From: Roseiarcus sp963824475
Lineage (GTDB): Bacteria > Pseudomonadota > Alphaproteobacteria > Rhizobiales > Beijerinckiaceae
Direction of reading: 5' to 3'
NCBI GenBank assembly: GCA_963824475.1
Contig: CAWGPR010000006.1
Location: 62,001 to 126,000, forward strand
DNA length: 64,000 nucleotides
Position 1 is the first letter of the stretch. Each line of letters begins with the position of its first letter. The position numbers were made by a program, and so were the translations under genes. This document shows positions 1-7,859 of the stretch, piece after piece. The notes under the pieces were generated by a model. It worked only from the letters and a program-made list of their open reading frames with translations. It was not told where the DNA came from and did no database searches.

Positions 1-1002
1 CCTCCACTCCGCGAACTCCCAGTCGTCGGCGGGCAAGGCGATGAGAGCGTCGCGCTCGATCGTCTCAAACAGCTCCCGACGGCTCAGGCCGAGGTTGCGC
101 ATGGGACGATCGTTCATGCGGCGCATGACGAGCGCGATCGCCTCGTTGCATTCGGCGAGCGAGAAGAAGGTCAGCCCGCGCAGCCGCCCCAGAATGTAGG
201 TCTGGGCGAATCTGACCCCGGCCTCGACCTTCGCCTTGTCCCGCGGCTTTCCCGGCCGCGCCGGCAGGACGCCGACCGAGTAATGCGCCGCCATGGCCCC
301 GTAGGTCCGGTTGATCTCCGGATCGTAGAAGGAGGCCTTGCTGACCCCGCTCTTCAGATTGTCGGGCACCAGCAGCTTCGGCGCGCCGCCGAAGAAACGG
401 AACATGCGCACGTGGGCGCCGGTCCAGTCCGGCAACGTCTGCGTCCAGGTCGCCTCGGCATAGGTGAGGTTTGAGGCGCCGAGCACGCCGACGAAAATCT
501 CCGCCTCGCGGATTTCGCCCGTCGACGGATCAACGATGCCGACCCGCTTGCCCGAATAGTCCACGAACGCCTTTTCCCCGGCGACATGGTGCTGGCGCAT
601 CACCGGGGTCAGCCGCCGTTCGAATCCACGAAGCAGATCGCAGAAGCGGCTGTAGCCGTAACCTTCAGGGTGGGCCTCTCGGTATTCCTCCCAGAGGATC
701 GTCATCGTGACGCCAGGGCGCTTCAGCTCGCGCGCCAAGGCCGCCCAGTCCGGCCCGACCCGCCGCCGCTGGCCTTGCGTGACCCCGGCGCGACCAAAGA
801 GTTGGCGCTCCAGAGCCTCGTCGGTGACGCCGTCCGCCAACGGCCACGCCAACCCGGCCGCCGCCGCCCGTTTCAGATTGTCCTGGATCGTCGAGCGCGC
901 CACGCCAAGACGTCGCCCGATCTCGCGCGCGCTCACCCCATCATGGTGCAGCCGCAATAAGTGTCGCAATTGTCGCATGCTCAATTCCCGCTTCGCCGGC
1001 AT
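1..1002 (-). CDS. istA: IS21-family transposase IstA, C-terminus cut by the window edge
   Basis: DDE transposase of an IS21-type element; 334 codons are open without a stop down to base 1, so only the C-terminal part (usual family length about 500 aa) is missing. The N-terminus is a helix-turn-helix (REIGRRLGVARSTIQDNLK). The catalytic acidic residues are visible in FVDYSGKR, LLVPDNLKSG and KAKVEAGVRF. ATG at 1002 was chosen because an AGGAG sits 6 bases upstream; another ATG lies at 1008. The ATPase partner IstB would be expected further left, outside the window. The start-proximal side is followed by the element's own terminal repeats at 1091-1159, which supports an intact left end. Confidence 0.9.
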   Translation of the reverse strand, partial: MPAKRELSMRQLRHLLRLHHDGVSAREIGRRLGVARSTIQDNLKRAAAAGLAWPLADGVTDEALERQLFGRAGVTQGQRRRVGPDWAALARELKRPGVTMTILWEEYREAHPEGYGYSRFCDLLRGFERRLTPVMRQHHVAGEKAFVDYSGKRVGIVDPSTGEIREAEIFVGVLGASNLTYAEATWTQTLPDWTGAHVRMFRFFGGAPKLLVPDNLKSGVSKASFYDPEINRTYGAMAAHYSVGVLPARPGKPRDKAKVEAGVRFAQTYILGRLRGLTFFSLAECNEAIALVMRRMNDRPMRNLGLSRRELFETIERDALIALPADDWEFAEWR

Positions 1003-1090
1003 CCCCATCTCCTCGTCGACCATCGACGGGCCAGGAGTGCCGCAGTTGATGAACCGCGGGGAGCAAACGTTGAGAGCCGTGACCGGCTCA

Positions 1091-1159
1091 GGTGGCCGGC
1101 TTCATTTCGGAATGGTGGCCGGAATCAAATCGGAACGGTGGCCGACATCAAATCGGAAT
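1091..1159. repeat. Three tandem 23-bp terminal repeats of the IS21 element
   Basis: Three directly adjacent 23-base units start at 1091, 1114 and 1137, each beginning GGTGGCCG and ending TCGGAAT or TCGGAAC. IS21-family elements carry multiple short terminal repeats that bind transposase, so this is read as the end of the element upstream of istA. The exact outer boundary, probably within a few tens of bases after 1159, could not be fixed because no matching other end is in view. Confidence 0.75.
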
Positions 1160-1412
1160 ACCCGGCCGGATTGCCTCGGAATTCGCACAGGATCATGAGA
1201 CTCGCTCAGACGTCCGCCCGGATCATATGCTCCACGCCTTTTGATCAGATAGTGAGGCTTGAGACCGGCCGCGCTGGCGCATCTTCGCCAGACGGCCTCG
1301 AGCAGGCCAGCTTCGCCAAATTCGGTCGCGCCTCCAGTCTCGATCCTGGGCCTGATGTTTGGCCTGCTGCCGGTTCCGTGGACACCGAGATAGGGTGTTT
1401 CAGCTCGGCCGG
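1160..1412. other. Intergenic stretch between IS remnants
   Basis: No convincing gene. Around 1368-1388 lies TGCTGCCGGTTCCGTGGA, which matches in inverted orientation (two mismatches) a segment at about 3112-3130 beside the IS3-type fragment. It may be one end of an older IS3-type element whose middle was replaced by later insertions. Confidence 0.4.
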
Positions 1413-1444
1413 GAGCTATGCGGAAAAATCGGTGACGGCGTGAA

Positions 1445-1640
1445 TCAAGCGGCGGATTTGATTTCGGCGACAGCTTCGATTCCGTCTTTGAACTTTATAC
1501 CGTTGACGACTTTCGGCAACTGGTTTCGACCTTGCAATCGCCGCCAGGTCCTGGATGCGGCCATCACCAGTTTGAACACCATGAGACGCGCGACAGTCGA
1601 AAGGTCTTGAAATGGACCCGCGCAGCGGGACCGCTTGATG
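1445..1640 (-). pseudogene. C-terminal remnant of an IS256 (mutator) transposase
   Basis: Reading the minus strand gives a continuous tail including STVARLMVFKLVMAASRTW, then WRRLQGRNQLPKVV and NGIKFKDGIEAVAEIKSAA before TGA. This is the typical C-terminus of one IS256 subgroup. The catalytic part is absent; the right-hand side is cut by the IS3 element beginning near 1646. About 30 bases beyond the stop, GAGCTATGCGG near 1413 resembles the terminal repeat expected just outside such a gene. It is not the same as the full IS256 transposase at 59139. The family call comes from the remembered tail motif. Confidence 0.7.
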
Positions 1641-1682
1641 CGGTTTGTTAGTTGGAGTGCGACCGCTCGGGATTCCTTTCTA

Positions 1683-2608
1683 TCACGCAGCGAGAGACTG
1701 CGTCTGCTTCTGTTGCTGTGGGCATGTGGGCAACGCGGATGCGTTGTCCATCATGTCCACAGCCCCGGCGCGGGCGATTGCCTCGCGCCAGACCGCCATC
1801 GGCGGTGCGGTCGGCCAGCGCCTGGTGCGGGCGTCGATCATTGTAGAAGGCGATCCAAGCGGCGATACCGCGCGCGGCCTCGCGGCCGTCGGCGTAGCCT
1901 TTGAGGTAGACGTCCTCGTACTTGAGGACGCCACAGCCGTTCGATGAAGACGTTGTCCATCCAGCGGCCGCGGCCGTCCATGGAGATCGCGACACCCGCT
2001 TCGGCGAGCGCGCCGGTGAAGGCCGCCGAAGTGAACTGCGAGCCTTGGTCGGTGTTGAAAATCTCGGGCTTGCCGAACTTCGCCCGAGCCTCCTCGAGCG
2101 CCGCGAGGCAGAACGAGACGTCCATCGTGTTCGACAGACGCCACGCAAGCACCGCCCGCGACGCCCAGTCGATGATCGCCACGAGGTAGAGAAAGCCCCG
2201 CCCGATCGGAATGTAGGTGATATCGGCCGCCCAGACGTGGTTCGCCCGCTCGATCGCCAGACCGCGCAGGAGATAGGGATAAATCTTGTGGCCGGGCGCG
2301 GGTTTGCTCGTTCTCGGCTTCGGCCCGAGCGCGGCGATCCCCATCAGGCGCATCAGCCGCTGCACGCGCTTGCGGTTCACGGTGACGCCCTCGGCGCGCA
2401 GCATCGCCGTCATCCGGCGCGAGCCGAGAAAGGGCCAGGCGGTGAACAGTTCATCGATCCGGCGCATCAGCGCCGCGTCGTTGTCGTTGGCCGGCTTGCG
2501 CGTCCGGTAGACGCCCGAACGCGCCACGCTCAGAAGCGCGCATTGCCGCCGAACCGACAGCGACTTGTCCGCGCGGTCGAGCATCGCTCTGCGGTCCGGC
2601 GCGCTCAT
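1683..2608 (-). pseudogene. IS3-family transposase OrfB, two frameshifts
   Basis: Integrase-core (rve) transposase. The first frame runs to about 1930 with HTH_21 motifs, ANHVWAADITYIP (first Asp), and FNTDQGSQFTS (second Asp), ending at FIERLWR. Two bases appear missing there, and the protein continues in another frame as LKYEDVYLKGYADGREA to HQALADRT. One extra base near 1808 then moves the tail PMAVWREAIARAGAVDMM to the third frame. The catalytic Glu region therefore lies on the far side of the first lesion. Two independent lesions make this a real pseudogene or a badly called region; family assignment is secure. Confidence 0.85.
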
Positions 2609-2895
2609 CTTCCGGACCTCCTGGCTAAAAAATCCCGCTCGACAGTGAGCTGGCCGATCTTGGCGTGCAGCCGCTCGATCTCCCGCTCATGCGCCGTCTC
2701 CGCGTCCCGAGCGACGCCAGGGTCGAAGGCGCGCGCCGCCTGGTCCTGAAGCTGCTTCTTCCAGGCGTAAATCTGGTTGGGATGGACCTCGTAGCGCTGC
2801 GCAAGGTCCGTGACCGTCGCCTGCTCCCGCAGCGCTTCCAGCGCGATCTTCGCCTTCAACCCGGCGTCAATCCGCCGCCTCGTCTTCTTCGTCAT
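2605..2895 (-). CDS. IS3-family transposase OrfA
   Basis: Small DNA-binding subunit of the IS3 transposase, 96 aa. It contains a helix-turn-helix (ATVTDLAQRYEVHPNQIYAW) followed by a leucine-zipper-like segment (EREIERLHAKIGQLTVERDF), as normal for OrfA. The end overlaps the orfB start by 4 bases, consistent with translational coupling or frameshifting to an OrfAB fusion. The reading frame is intact, but its partner orfB is broken. Confidence 0.88.
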   Translation of the reverse strand: MTKKTRRRIDAGLKAKIALEALREQATVTDLAQRYEVHPNQIYAWKKQLQDQAARAFDPGVARDAETAHEREIERLHAKIGQLTVERDFLARRSGR

Positions 2896-2969
2896 CGTTC
2901 GCTCCGTCTATCAAACAGAGCGGCCGTTCTCCAACTTAACCTCCGGTCCCAAAAACGGGGTCCACTTCA

Positions 2970-3104
2970 GTCTACCGTACGCGGGACGCCGCCAGGGCCG
3001 ACGTGTTCGACTCCATCGAAAGATTCTACAACACGATCCGCAGGCGCTCGACCAACGGCTACCTCAGCCCGGTTGAGCTCGAAAGGAAGGTTGGATTAGC
3101 TTAA
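2970..3104 (+). pseudogene. C-terminal fragment of a second IS3-type transposase
   Basis: A 44-residue open tail on the plus strand reads RTRDAARADVFDSIERFYN then RRRSTNGYLSPVELERKVG and stops at TAA. This is the normal end of an IS3 OrfB (the region after the catalytic Glu). The N-terminal side is lost at the right border of the neighbouring IS3 element near 2941. A short inverted match links bases just after it (about 3112-3130) with 1368-1388, suggesting both are ends of one older element. Confidence 0.7.
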
Positions 3105-3510
3105 CTGCCCATCCGCGGAACCGACAGCACGCCAATCCGCGATTTTGACGCGGAATGCTCGCCATCGCGCGGGGCGTACGAAATTTAACGTGAGCCACGA
3201 AATCTCCGAGTCGCTCAGATCGATCCAAATGAAGGATAATAACATGTGCAGTAAGCATACCTTGCCTAAGCTACGCGTAACTTATGTACTCAAAATCATT
3301 TGGCGAAACGAACTCATTGACCGATCCTAGCGCAGACTCCCAGCGTTATCGCGGCCATCTAAGGCATGAAACCGTGATGGCAAAGCAGCGATGACGCAGG
3401 CGGTGCGCCAGCTCGATTCGGGCCCAGGCTTTGTGCGGCGATCTCTGCGCCAAGCCGAAGACCCGCAGGCCTTGTGGTCTGATCTTCCCCTTCGCCGCCT
3501 TGTAGCGCCG
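3105..3510. other. Intergenic, no gene seen
   Basis: About 400 bases between the IS pile and gmhB. Apart from the possible IS3 end near 3112-3130, no supported reading frame, RNA gene or obvious hairpin was found. Confidence 0.5.
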
Positions 3511-4140
3511 TCAGCCGCCCGGCTCACTGAGCAGGGCGCGGGCGCGACGGGCGGCTTCAAGGAAATCGTTCGCCGCGTCGATCGAGGCGAGCTTGCCAGG
3601 GGCGGCAACCCGCACTCCTTTGACGCCCGCCGCCTCCGCCGCCCCCATGTCGGCGTCGCTGTCGCCGATGACCACGGCCTGATCCGCGCGAACCCCCAAG
3701 TCGCGCATGGCGTTTCTGATCAGTCCCGGCGCTGGCTTGCGGCAATCGCAGCCATCGTCGGGACCGTGCGGGCAGAAGTAGATCCCCTTGAGTTGCAGAC
3801 CCTCCGCCGCCAGCATGGACTGCAGCCGATCATGAATCCGCTCGAGCGTCGCCGCGTCGAAATAGCCGCGCGCGATCCCCGACTGATTGGTGATCAAAAC
3901 CAGCGCGAACCCGGCGTCCCGCAGCAGTCGCAGTCCCTCAATTGCGCCTGGCGCAAACTCGATTCCGTCTGGATCCCTTAAGTAGACCTTGTCGACGATG
4001 ATGGTTCCATCGCGATCGATGAGCGCAAGCCGCCTCGGTGCGAGCGTCGCCTTCGAGACCAGATATCGGAGGCCTACGGAACAGCGCGAAAGACCTTGAA
4101 ACTCTGGTGCTGCTGCTACAGTTCCCACCAATGGCCGCAT
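3511..4140 (-). CDS. gmhB: D-glycero-D-manno-heptose 1,7-bisphosphate 7-phosphatase-like HAD hydrolase
   Basis: HAD-IIIA phosphatase expected to remove the 7-phosphate of heptose bisphosphate in the ADP-heptose branch of LPS core synthesis. Visible motifs: nucleophile motif LIDRDGTI, LVLITNQSGIARG (motif II), the zinc site CPHGPDDGCDCRKP, and VIGDSDADMGAAEAAG (motif III/IV). All key residues are present. About 40 residues precede the DRDGT motif, more than the usual 5-15, so the true start may lie inside; ATG at 4140 is the first ATG and no good ribosome site is evident. No other heptose genes are adjacent. Histidinol-phosphatase-type relatives are a less likely alternative given the zinc motif. 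Confidence 0.82.
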   Translation of the reverse strand: MRPLVGTVAAAPEFQGLSRCSVGLRYLVSKATLAPRRLALIDRDGTIIVDKVYLRDPDGIEFAPGAIEGLRLLRDAGFALVLITNQSGIARGYFDAATLERIHDRLQSMLAAEGLQLKGIYFCPHGPDDGCDCRKPAPGLIRNAMRDLGVRADQAVVIGDSDADMGAAEAAGVKGVRVAAPGKLASIDAANDFLEAARRARALLSEPGG

Positions 4141-4170
4141 AGGCAAACCATAAAACGATTCTACAAGCAA

Positions 4171-4598
4171 AAGCCTCGCTCCAAATCGATCTCCGGCGAT
4201 CTACCGACAAAGTAGTCGAGCGAACAGGCGACCGCGACAGCCAAATATCCACCGCGCCTGAATCCGGCTTGGGTCGTTTTCAAGCCACTCGAGCCGCGCT
4301 TGATTGTGGCGTCTTGGCGTTCGGTGATTTTGATCCCCCTGTCGCTATCTGGTCCAAGCCGCTCAACGACTCGTCGCATCACTGCCTCAGAGACAACGTC
4401 GCCGAGAGTTTCGCGTTCGAGACAGCATTCCATCGAGCCGCGGATAGCGCGTACAACCCCGTTCTTGGAGTTGGGTTCCGGGTTCCGGGACCCGACTATC
4501 GACTTTCTGTGCTGAGGAAACAGAGCGAAGCCCTTTCGGAATATGGCTTGCGTTCGCGTCGGGGATTGATGTTGATCAGCACGTTCTTGTCTCGTATC
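4171..4598. other. Intergenic, no convincing gene
   Basis: Separates gmhB from the ABC exporter. A 90-codon minus-strand frame at 4161-4433 exists but has no recognisable motif and no good ribosome site. It is left unannotated. Confidence 0.4.
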
Positions 4599-6476
4599 CT
4601 ACCCCACGACGCGGAGAGGCACCACCCGCGAAGCCGCGTCATGGGGGAACTGGGATTGGGCAATGTGGCTGTAAGTTTGGCCCTGCGCTAGCAATTCGCC
4701 GTGGCGACCGCGCTCGACGATCCGTCCACGATCGAGGACGCAGATTTCATCGGCTTGCACGACCGTCGAGAGACGGTGAGCGATCACAATGGTCGTGCGG
4801 CCCTCGCACAGAGTGCGAAGCGCCTTCTGGATCGCCTGCTCGGATTCGGAATCGAGCGCCGAGGTCGCCTCGTCGAGCAGAATGATCGGCGCGTCCTTCA
4901 GAAACGCGCGGGCGATCGCGATGCGCTGGCGCTGTCCCCCCGAGAGCTGCATGCCGTGCTCGCCGCAAGGGCTATCGTAACCGCGCTCGAAGCCCATGAT
5001 GAAATCGTGCGCATAGGCCGCCTTGGCGGCGGCGACGATCTCTTCCTCGCTCGCGCTCGGCCGGCCCATCGCGATGTTGTCGCGCATCGAGCCTTTGAAC
5101 AGGAAGTTCTCTTGGGACACATAGCCGATCTGCCGCCGCAGCGACGCGAGGCCGACAGTCGCGATGTCCGCGCCGTCGCACAGGATCTGCCCCGACCCGG
5201 CCTCGTAGAGGCGCAGGATGAGGTTCATGACTGTCGACTTGCCCCCGCCCGAGCGGCCGACCAGCGCCGTCGTCTTGCCGGCTTCGGCGACGAAGCTGAT
5301 GCCGTGCAAAACGGTCTCGCCCGCCCGATAGGCGAACACCACGTCGCGAAACTCGATCCGCCCCTTGGTGACCGCCAGCCCTGGGGCATTCGGCGGGTCT
5401 TCCTCAAAGTCCTTTTCGTCGAGGAAGTCGTAGAGCATGCCGACGCCAAACAGGGCGGCGGACAGATCGACATGCAGCCTCGCGACCCGCTTCATCGGCT
5501 CGTAGAGCATGATCACCGAAGTGATGAAGGAAAAGAGGCTCCCCGGCGGGTTGCCGCGAATGATCACGGTATAACCGCTGTAGAGCACCACGGCGGCGAT
5601 GGCGAAGCCGCCGAGGCTCTCCATGATCGGGCTGGTGCGCGAGCTAACCCGCGCGAGCTTGTTCGCTGCCCTCTCGAACCCGTTGATCGCTTCAGCCTGG
5701 CGGCCGCGCATGAAGTTCTCAAGCGTGAAGGCCTTGACGATGCGAACCCCTTGCGCTGTCTCCTGCATCGACTCCATCATCTGAGCCGCGCCTAGAAACT
5801 CGCTCGCCATGATCTTGCGCACACGCAATCCGATCTTGCGCACGCCGACCGCGGCGAGCGGCACGAACATGAGCGCGAACAGCGACAGCAGCGGATCCTG
5901 CGAAACCATCACGATGATGAGGCCGACAATGGTGAGCGCGTCGCGTGAGAAGGTGGTGATAAGGAGATTGAGAACACTGCTTGCGGATTGCGCAATGAAG
6001 GCCTGCCGGGCAATGAAGTGAGACGAGTGGCCCCGGCTATAGTAGGCGACCTTCATGCGCAGCATCTGGTCAAACATTCGCTTCTGAATGTCTGCGACAA
6101 TGCTGTTGCCGACCCGCGACAGGATGACTTGCTGTCCATAGGTCGCAAGGCCCTTGACCGTGTAGATGGCCACGATCGCCGCCGTGATTTCCCACACGGC
6201 CTTGAGGTCGCGGCCGACGAAGATCTTGTTGACGATCTGGCCGATAATCCACGCCGACAGCGAGGTGGTGAGCGCGATCAGGCCCATCATCGCAAAGGCG
6301 AACACATAGCCTTTCCAATGCTTGGAGCCCTGATCGGTCAGGAGCCGGCGCAGCAGGGCGTTCGAGGGCGAGTTGATAAAGGAGCTGATGCGATCGTGAG
6401 CCGCGCGCCAGAGTGTCAATGATCCCGTCCTTCGCAGCGCCGGCCAGCCTGTCCGCGTTCCGGCCCTCTGGCGCAT
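4599..6476 (-). CDS. MsbA-like ABC exporter (fused membrane and ATPase domains)
   Basis: Type IV (B-family) ABC half-transporter of 625 aa, acting as a homodimer in the inner membrane; the closest functional group is lipid A/lipid or peptide exporters (MsbA-like). Residues about 60-340 contain six hydrophobic segments (for example YVFAFAMMGLIALTTSLSAW). The nucleotide-binding domain has Walker A GRSGGGKST, signature LSGGQRQRIAIARAF, Walker B IILLDEATSALD and the switch IVIAHRL. The substrate cannot be read from sequence; proximity to gmhB makes an envelope lipid plausible but is only context. The first 40 residues are polar and the start could be internal. Confidence 0.85.
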   Translation of the reverse strand: MRQRAGTRTGWPALRRTGSLTLWRAAHDRISSFINSPSNALLRRLLTDQGSKHWKGYVFAFAMMGLIALTTSLSAWIIGQIVNKIFVGRDLKAVWEITAAIVAIYTVKGLATYGQQVILSRVGNSIVADIQKRMFDQMLRMKVAYYSRGHSSHFIARQAFIAQSASSVLNLLITTFSRDALTIVGLIIVMVSQDPLLSLFALMFVPLAAVGVRKIGLRVRKIMASEFLGAAQMMESMQETAQGVRIVKAFTLENFMRGRQAEAINGFERAANKLARVSSRTSPIMESLGGFAIAAVVLYSGYTVIIRGNPPGSLFSFITSVIMLYEPMKRVARLHVDLSAALFGVGMLYDFLDEKDFEEDPPNAPGLAVTKGRIEFRDVVFAYRAGETVLHGISFVAEAGKTTALVGRSGGGKSTVMNLILRLYEAGSGQILCDGADIATVGLASLRRQIGYVSQENFLFKGSMRDNIAMGRPSASEEEIVAAAKAAYAHDFIMGFERGYDSPCGEHGMQLSGGQRQRIAIARAFLKDAPIILLDEATSALDSESEQAIQKALRTLCEGRTTIVIAHRLSTVVQADEICVLDRGRIVERGRHGELLAQGQTYSHIAQSQFPHDAASRVVPLRVVG

Positions 6477-6833
6477 TTCTGCCCCATTGTCGCAGGTTCC
6501 TTATCATTTTGGACAGGTTTATGGAAATGGTGTACCGACAGCTTACTGCTGCAACTCTATTGGTTTTGACCGCCGCGCTCATCAAGACGATGTCGTGGTA
6601 GAGTCCAGGAAATAGGAAACCAACGACCCGCAGAAACCTTGGCTCGGCTAGTGTAAAGGTTGTCGCGCCGGCTGCAAATTATTTGCGAAGGACACTAACC
6701 TGCGTAAAATCTGAAGCTCGATCTTTCCCGTTACAGACCATTCCGATCTCGATCTGAACCACGCAACGAGCGGGCGAGAGCGCTGCGTCCGGGCTTCCTG
6801 TTCCGGCGGATTAGGGATCGCAGGTGTACCGCC
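6477..6833. other. Intergenic, nothing recognised
   Basis: About 360 bases upstream of the exporter and downstream of usg; expected to hold the exporter promoter, but no specific site was identified. Confidence 0.4.
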
Positions 6834-7103
6834 TCAGTTCAATCTGAACTCGTTCCCGATCGCCTTGATTTCCGCCGGCTTGATGAGGCGCGCGTGCGCC
6901 ACTGTCACCGAATACAGAAGGCCGTCGAGCTCGCGCGCCCAGAAGTCGAGGAATCTCCTGAGCTCAGGGAAATGCGGGTGCAGATCGTGCTGCTGCCAGA
7001 TGTAGTTCTGCAGGATGTCCGGGTGATCGGGCATGCGGTAGAGGATGTTGGCGGTGGTGAGGCCGTATCCTTCGAGTTGGCGGCGGAACTCGGCGCTGGC
7101 CAT
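6834..7103 (-). CDS. usg: Usg-like family protein
   Basis: Small 89-aa cytoplasmic protein of the Usg-like family, common in alphaproteobacteria and of unknown function. It starts MASAEFRRQLEGYGLTTANI and contains the conserved aromatic/charged blocks YRMPDHPDILQNYIWQQHDL and LRRFLDFWARELDGLLYSV. Length and all blocks match the family, so it looks intact. It stands alone between two long gaps on the minus strand. The historical link of the name to the trp region is not supported by this context. Confidence 0.85.
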   Translation of the reverse strand: MASAEFRRQLEGYGLTTANILYRMPDHPDILQNYIWQQHDLHPHFPELRRFLDFWARELDGLLYSVTVAHARLIKPAEIKAIGNEFRLN

Positions 7104-7859
7104 GCGAATCTCCAGAGTTGAACAGGGCTATGATGTCACTTTAAACGCCCGTCTGCAACCTTGGTTCCGCAAAAGTCGTGCCATATCAATCTGTTAGCAG
7201 CAGATTAAGGCGAGCGCTAATTGCCTCGCCCTCTCCATCTCGCCTCTTCGTAGAGCCACAACGTTCGCCTCCCGTCCAGACAAAGCGGCGCCCGCGCCCA
7301 GGAATGTGTCGGTCCGACGAGCGGCGGAAAAAATAGGCGCCTGTGGGCGGAAACGGGGGTCCTTCGGGGACAAGATGCGCTCTCTTGGGGCAGCAAATCA
7401 TTGCTGAGGCTGCGGAAAGGCGCTCCGCGGCCGCCCTTTTTTCTTCCACGAAGTTGGCGATCTCAGTGGCTTAGCGCGGATTTTCCTTCCGACCTTGGCG
7501 CGACTGCGAACCGGGAGACGCGCCCATGAGGAGCGGTCGAGCCCACGGGCGATCTTTGATTTGGGAAGGGGTTGGACATCAGCATCTCGGCTTTCAGGCG
7601 ATCTGGCCATCGTAGCCGATATTCCGCAAAAAATGAATCCATTTCTTATCTTTCTGATTCCGCGGATCAGCCGACGATCAGACCGAGCGGCCGACGCGCC
7701 GTGGGCAAAACCAAGCCGGGCCCCAGTGTCCTCGGTGATTTTCTCGCGAAAGAACGGTAAACCGGCGGCGTGGCGATCGCGCCGCTTTCGTCCGTTCTCC
7801 GGAGACGGCATCCGAGCATGGTTGAAGCCCACTCCGCCCAACGCGTCCAGGCGCCCGCC
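7104..7859. other. Long intergenic stretch, no gene supported
   Basis: About 750 bases downstream of the beta-oxidation operon and upstream of usg. Open frames exist on both strands, as expected at this GC content, but none shows a known motif, signal peptide or good ribosome site. No tRNA-like T-loop sequence was seen. Confidence 0.4.

Larger units (their letters stand above)
1646..2940 (-). mobile_element. IS3-family element, inactivated by frameshifts
   Basis: The element is bounded by imperfect inverted repeats: TTAGTTGGAGTGCGACCGCTC at the left (about 1648-1668) and its mismatched mirror GAGCGGCCGTTCTCCAACTTAAC at the right (about 2918-2940, quoted here as two parts GAGCGGCCG and TTCTCCAACTTAAC). 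It carries the usual orfA-orfB pair on the minus strand. orfB has two frameshifts, so this copy should not move on its own. No clear target duplication was seen. Confidence 0.8.

Noticed and set aside
619..640. TTCGAATCC as a tRNA T-loop
   Set aside because: It is inside the istA reading frame, with no acceptor or anticodon stem around it.
4161..4433. 90-codon minus-strand frame upstream of gmhB
   Set aside because: No recognisable motif, poor ribosome site, and overlap with the start region of gmhB; typical chance frame in GC-rich DNA.
7104..7859. Possible small genes in the 750-base gap before usg
   Set aside because: Several frames are open on both strands, but none has a motif, a signal peptide or a good ribosome site.
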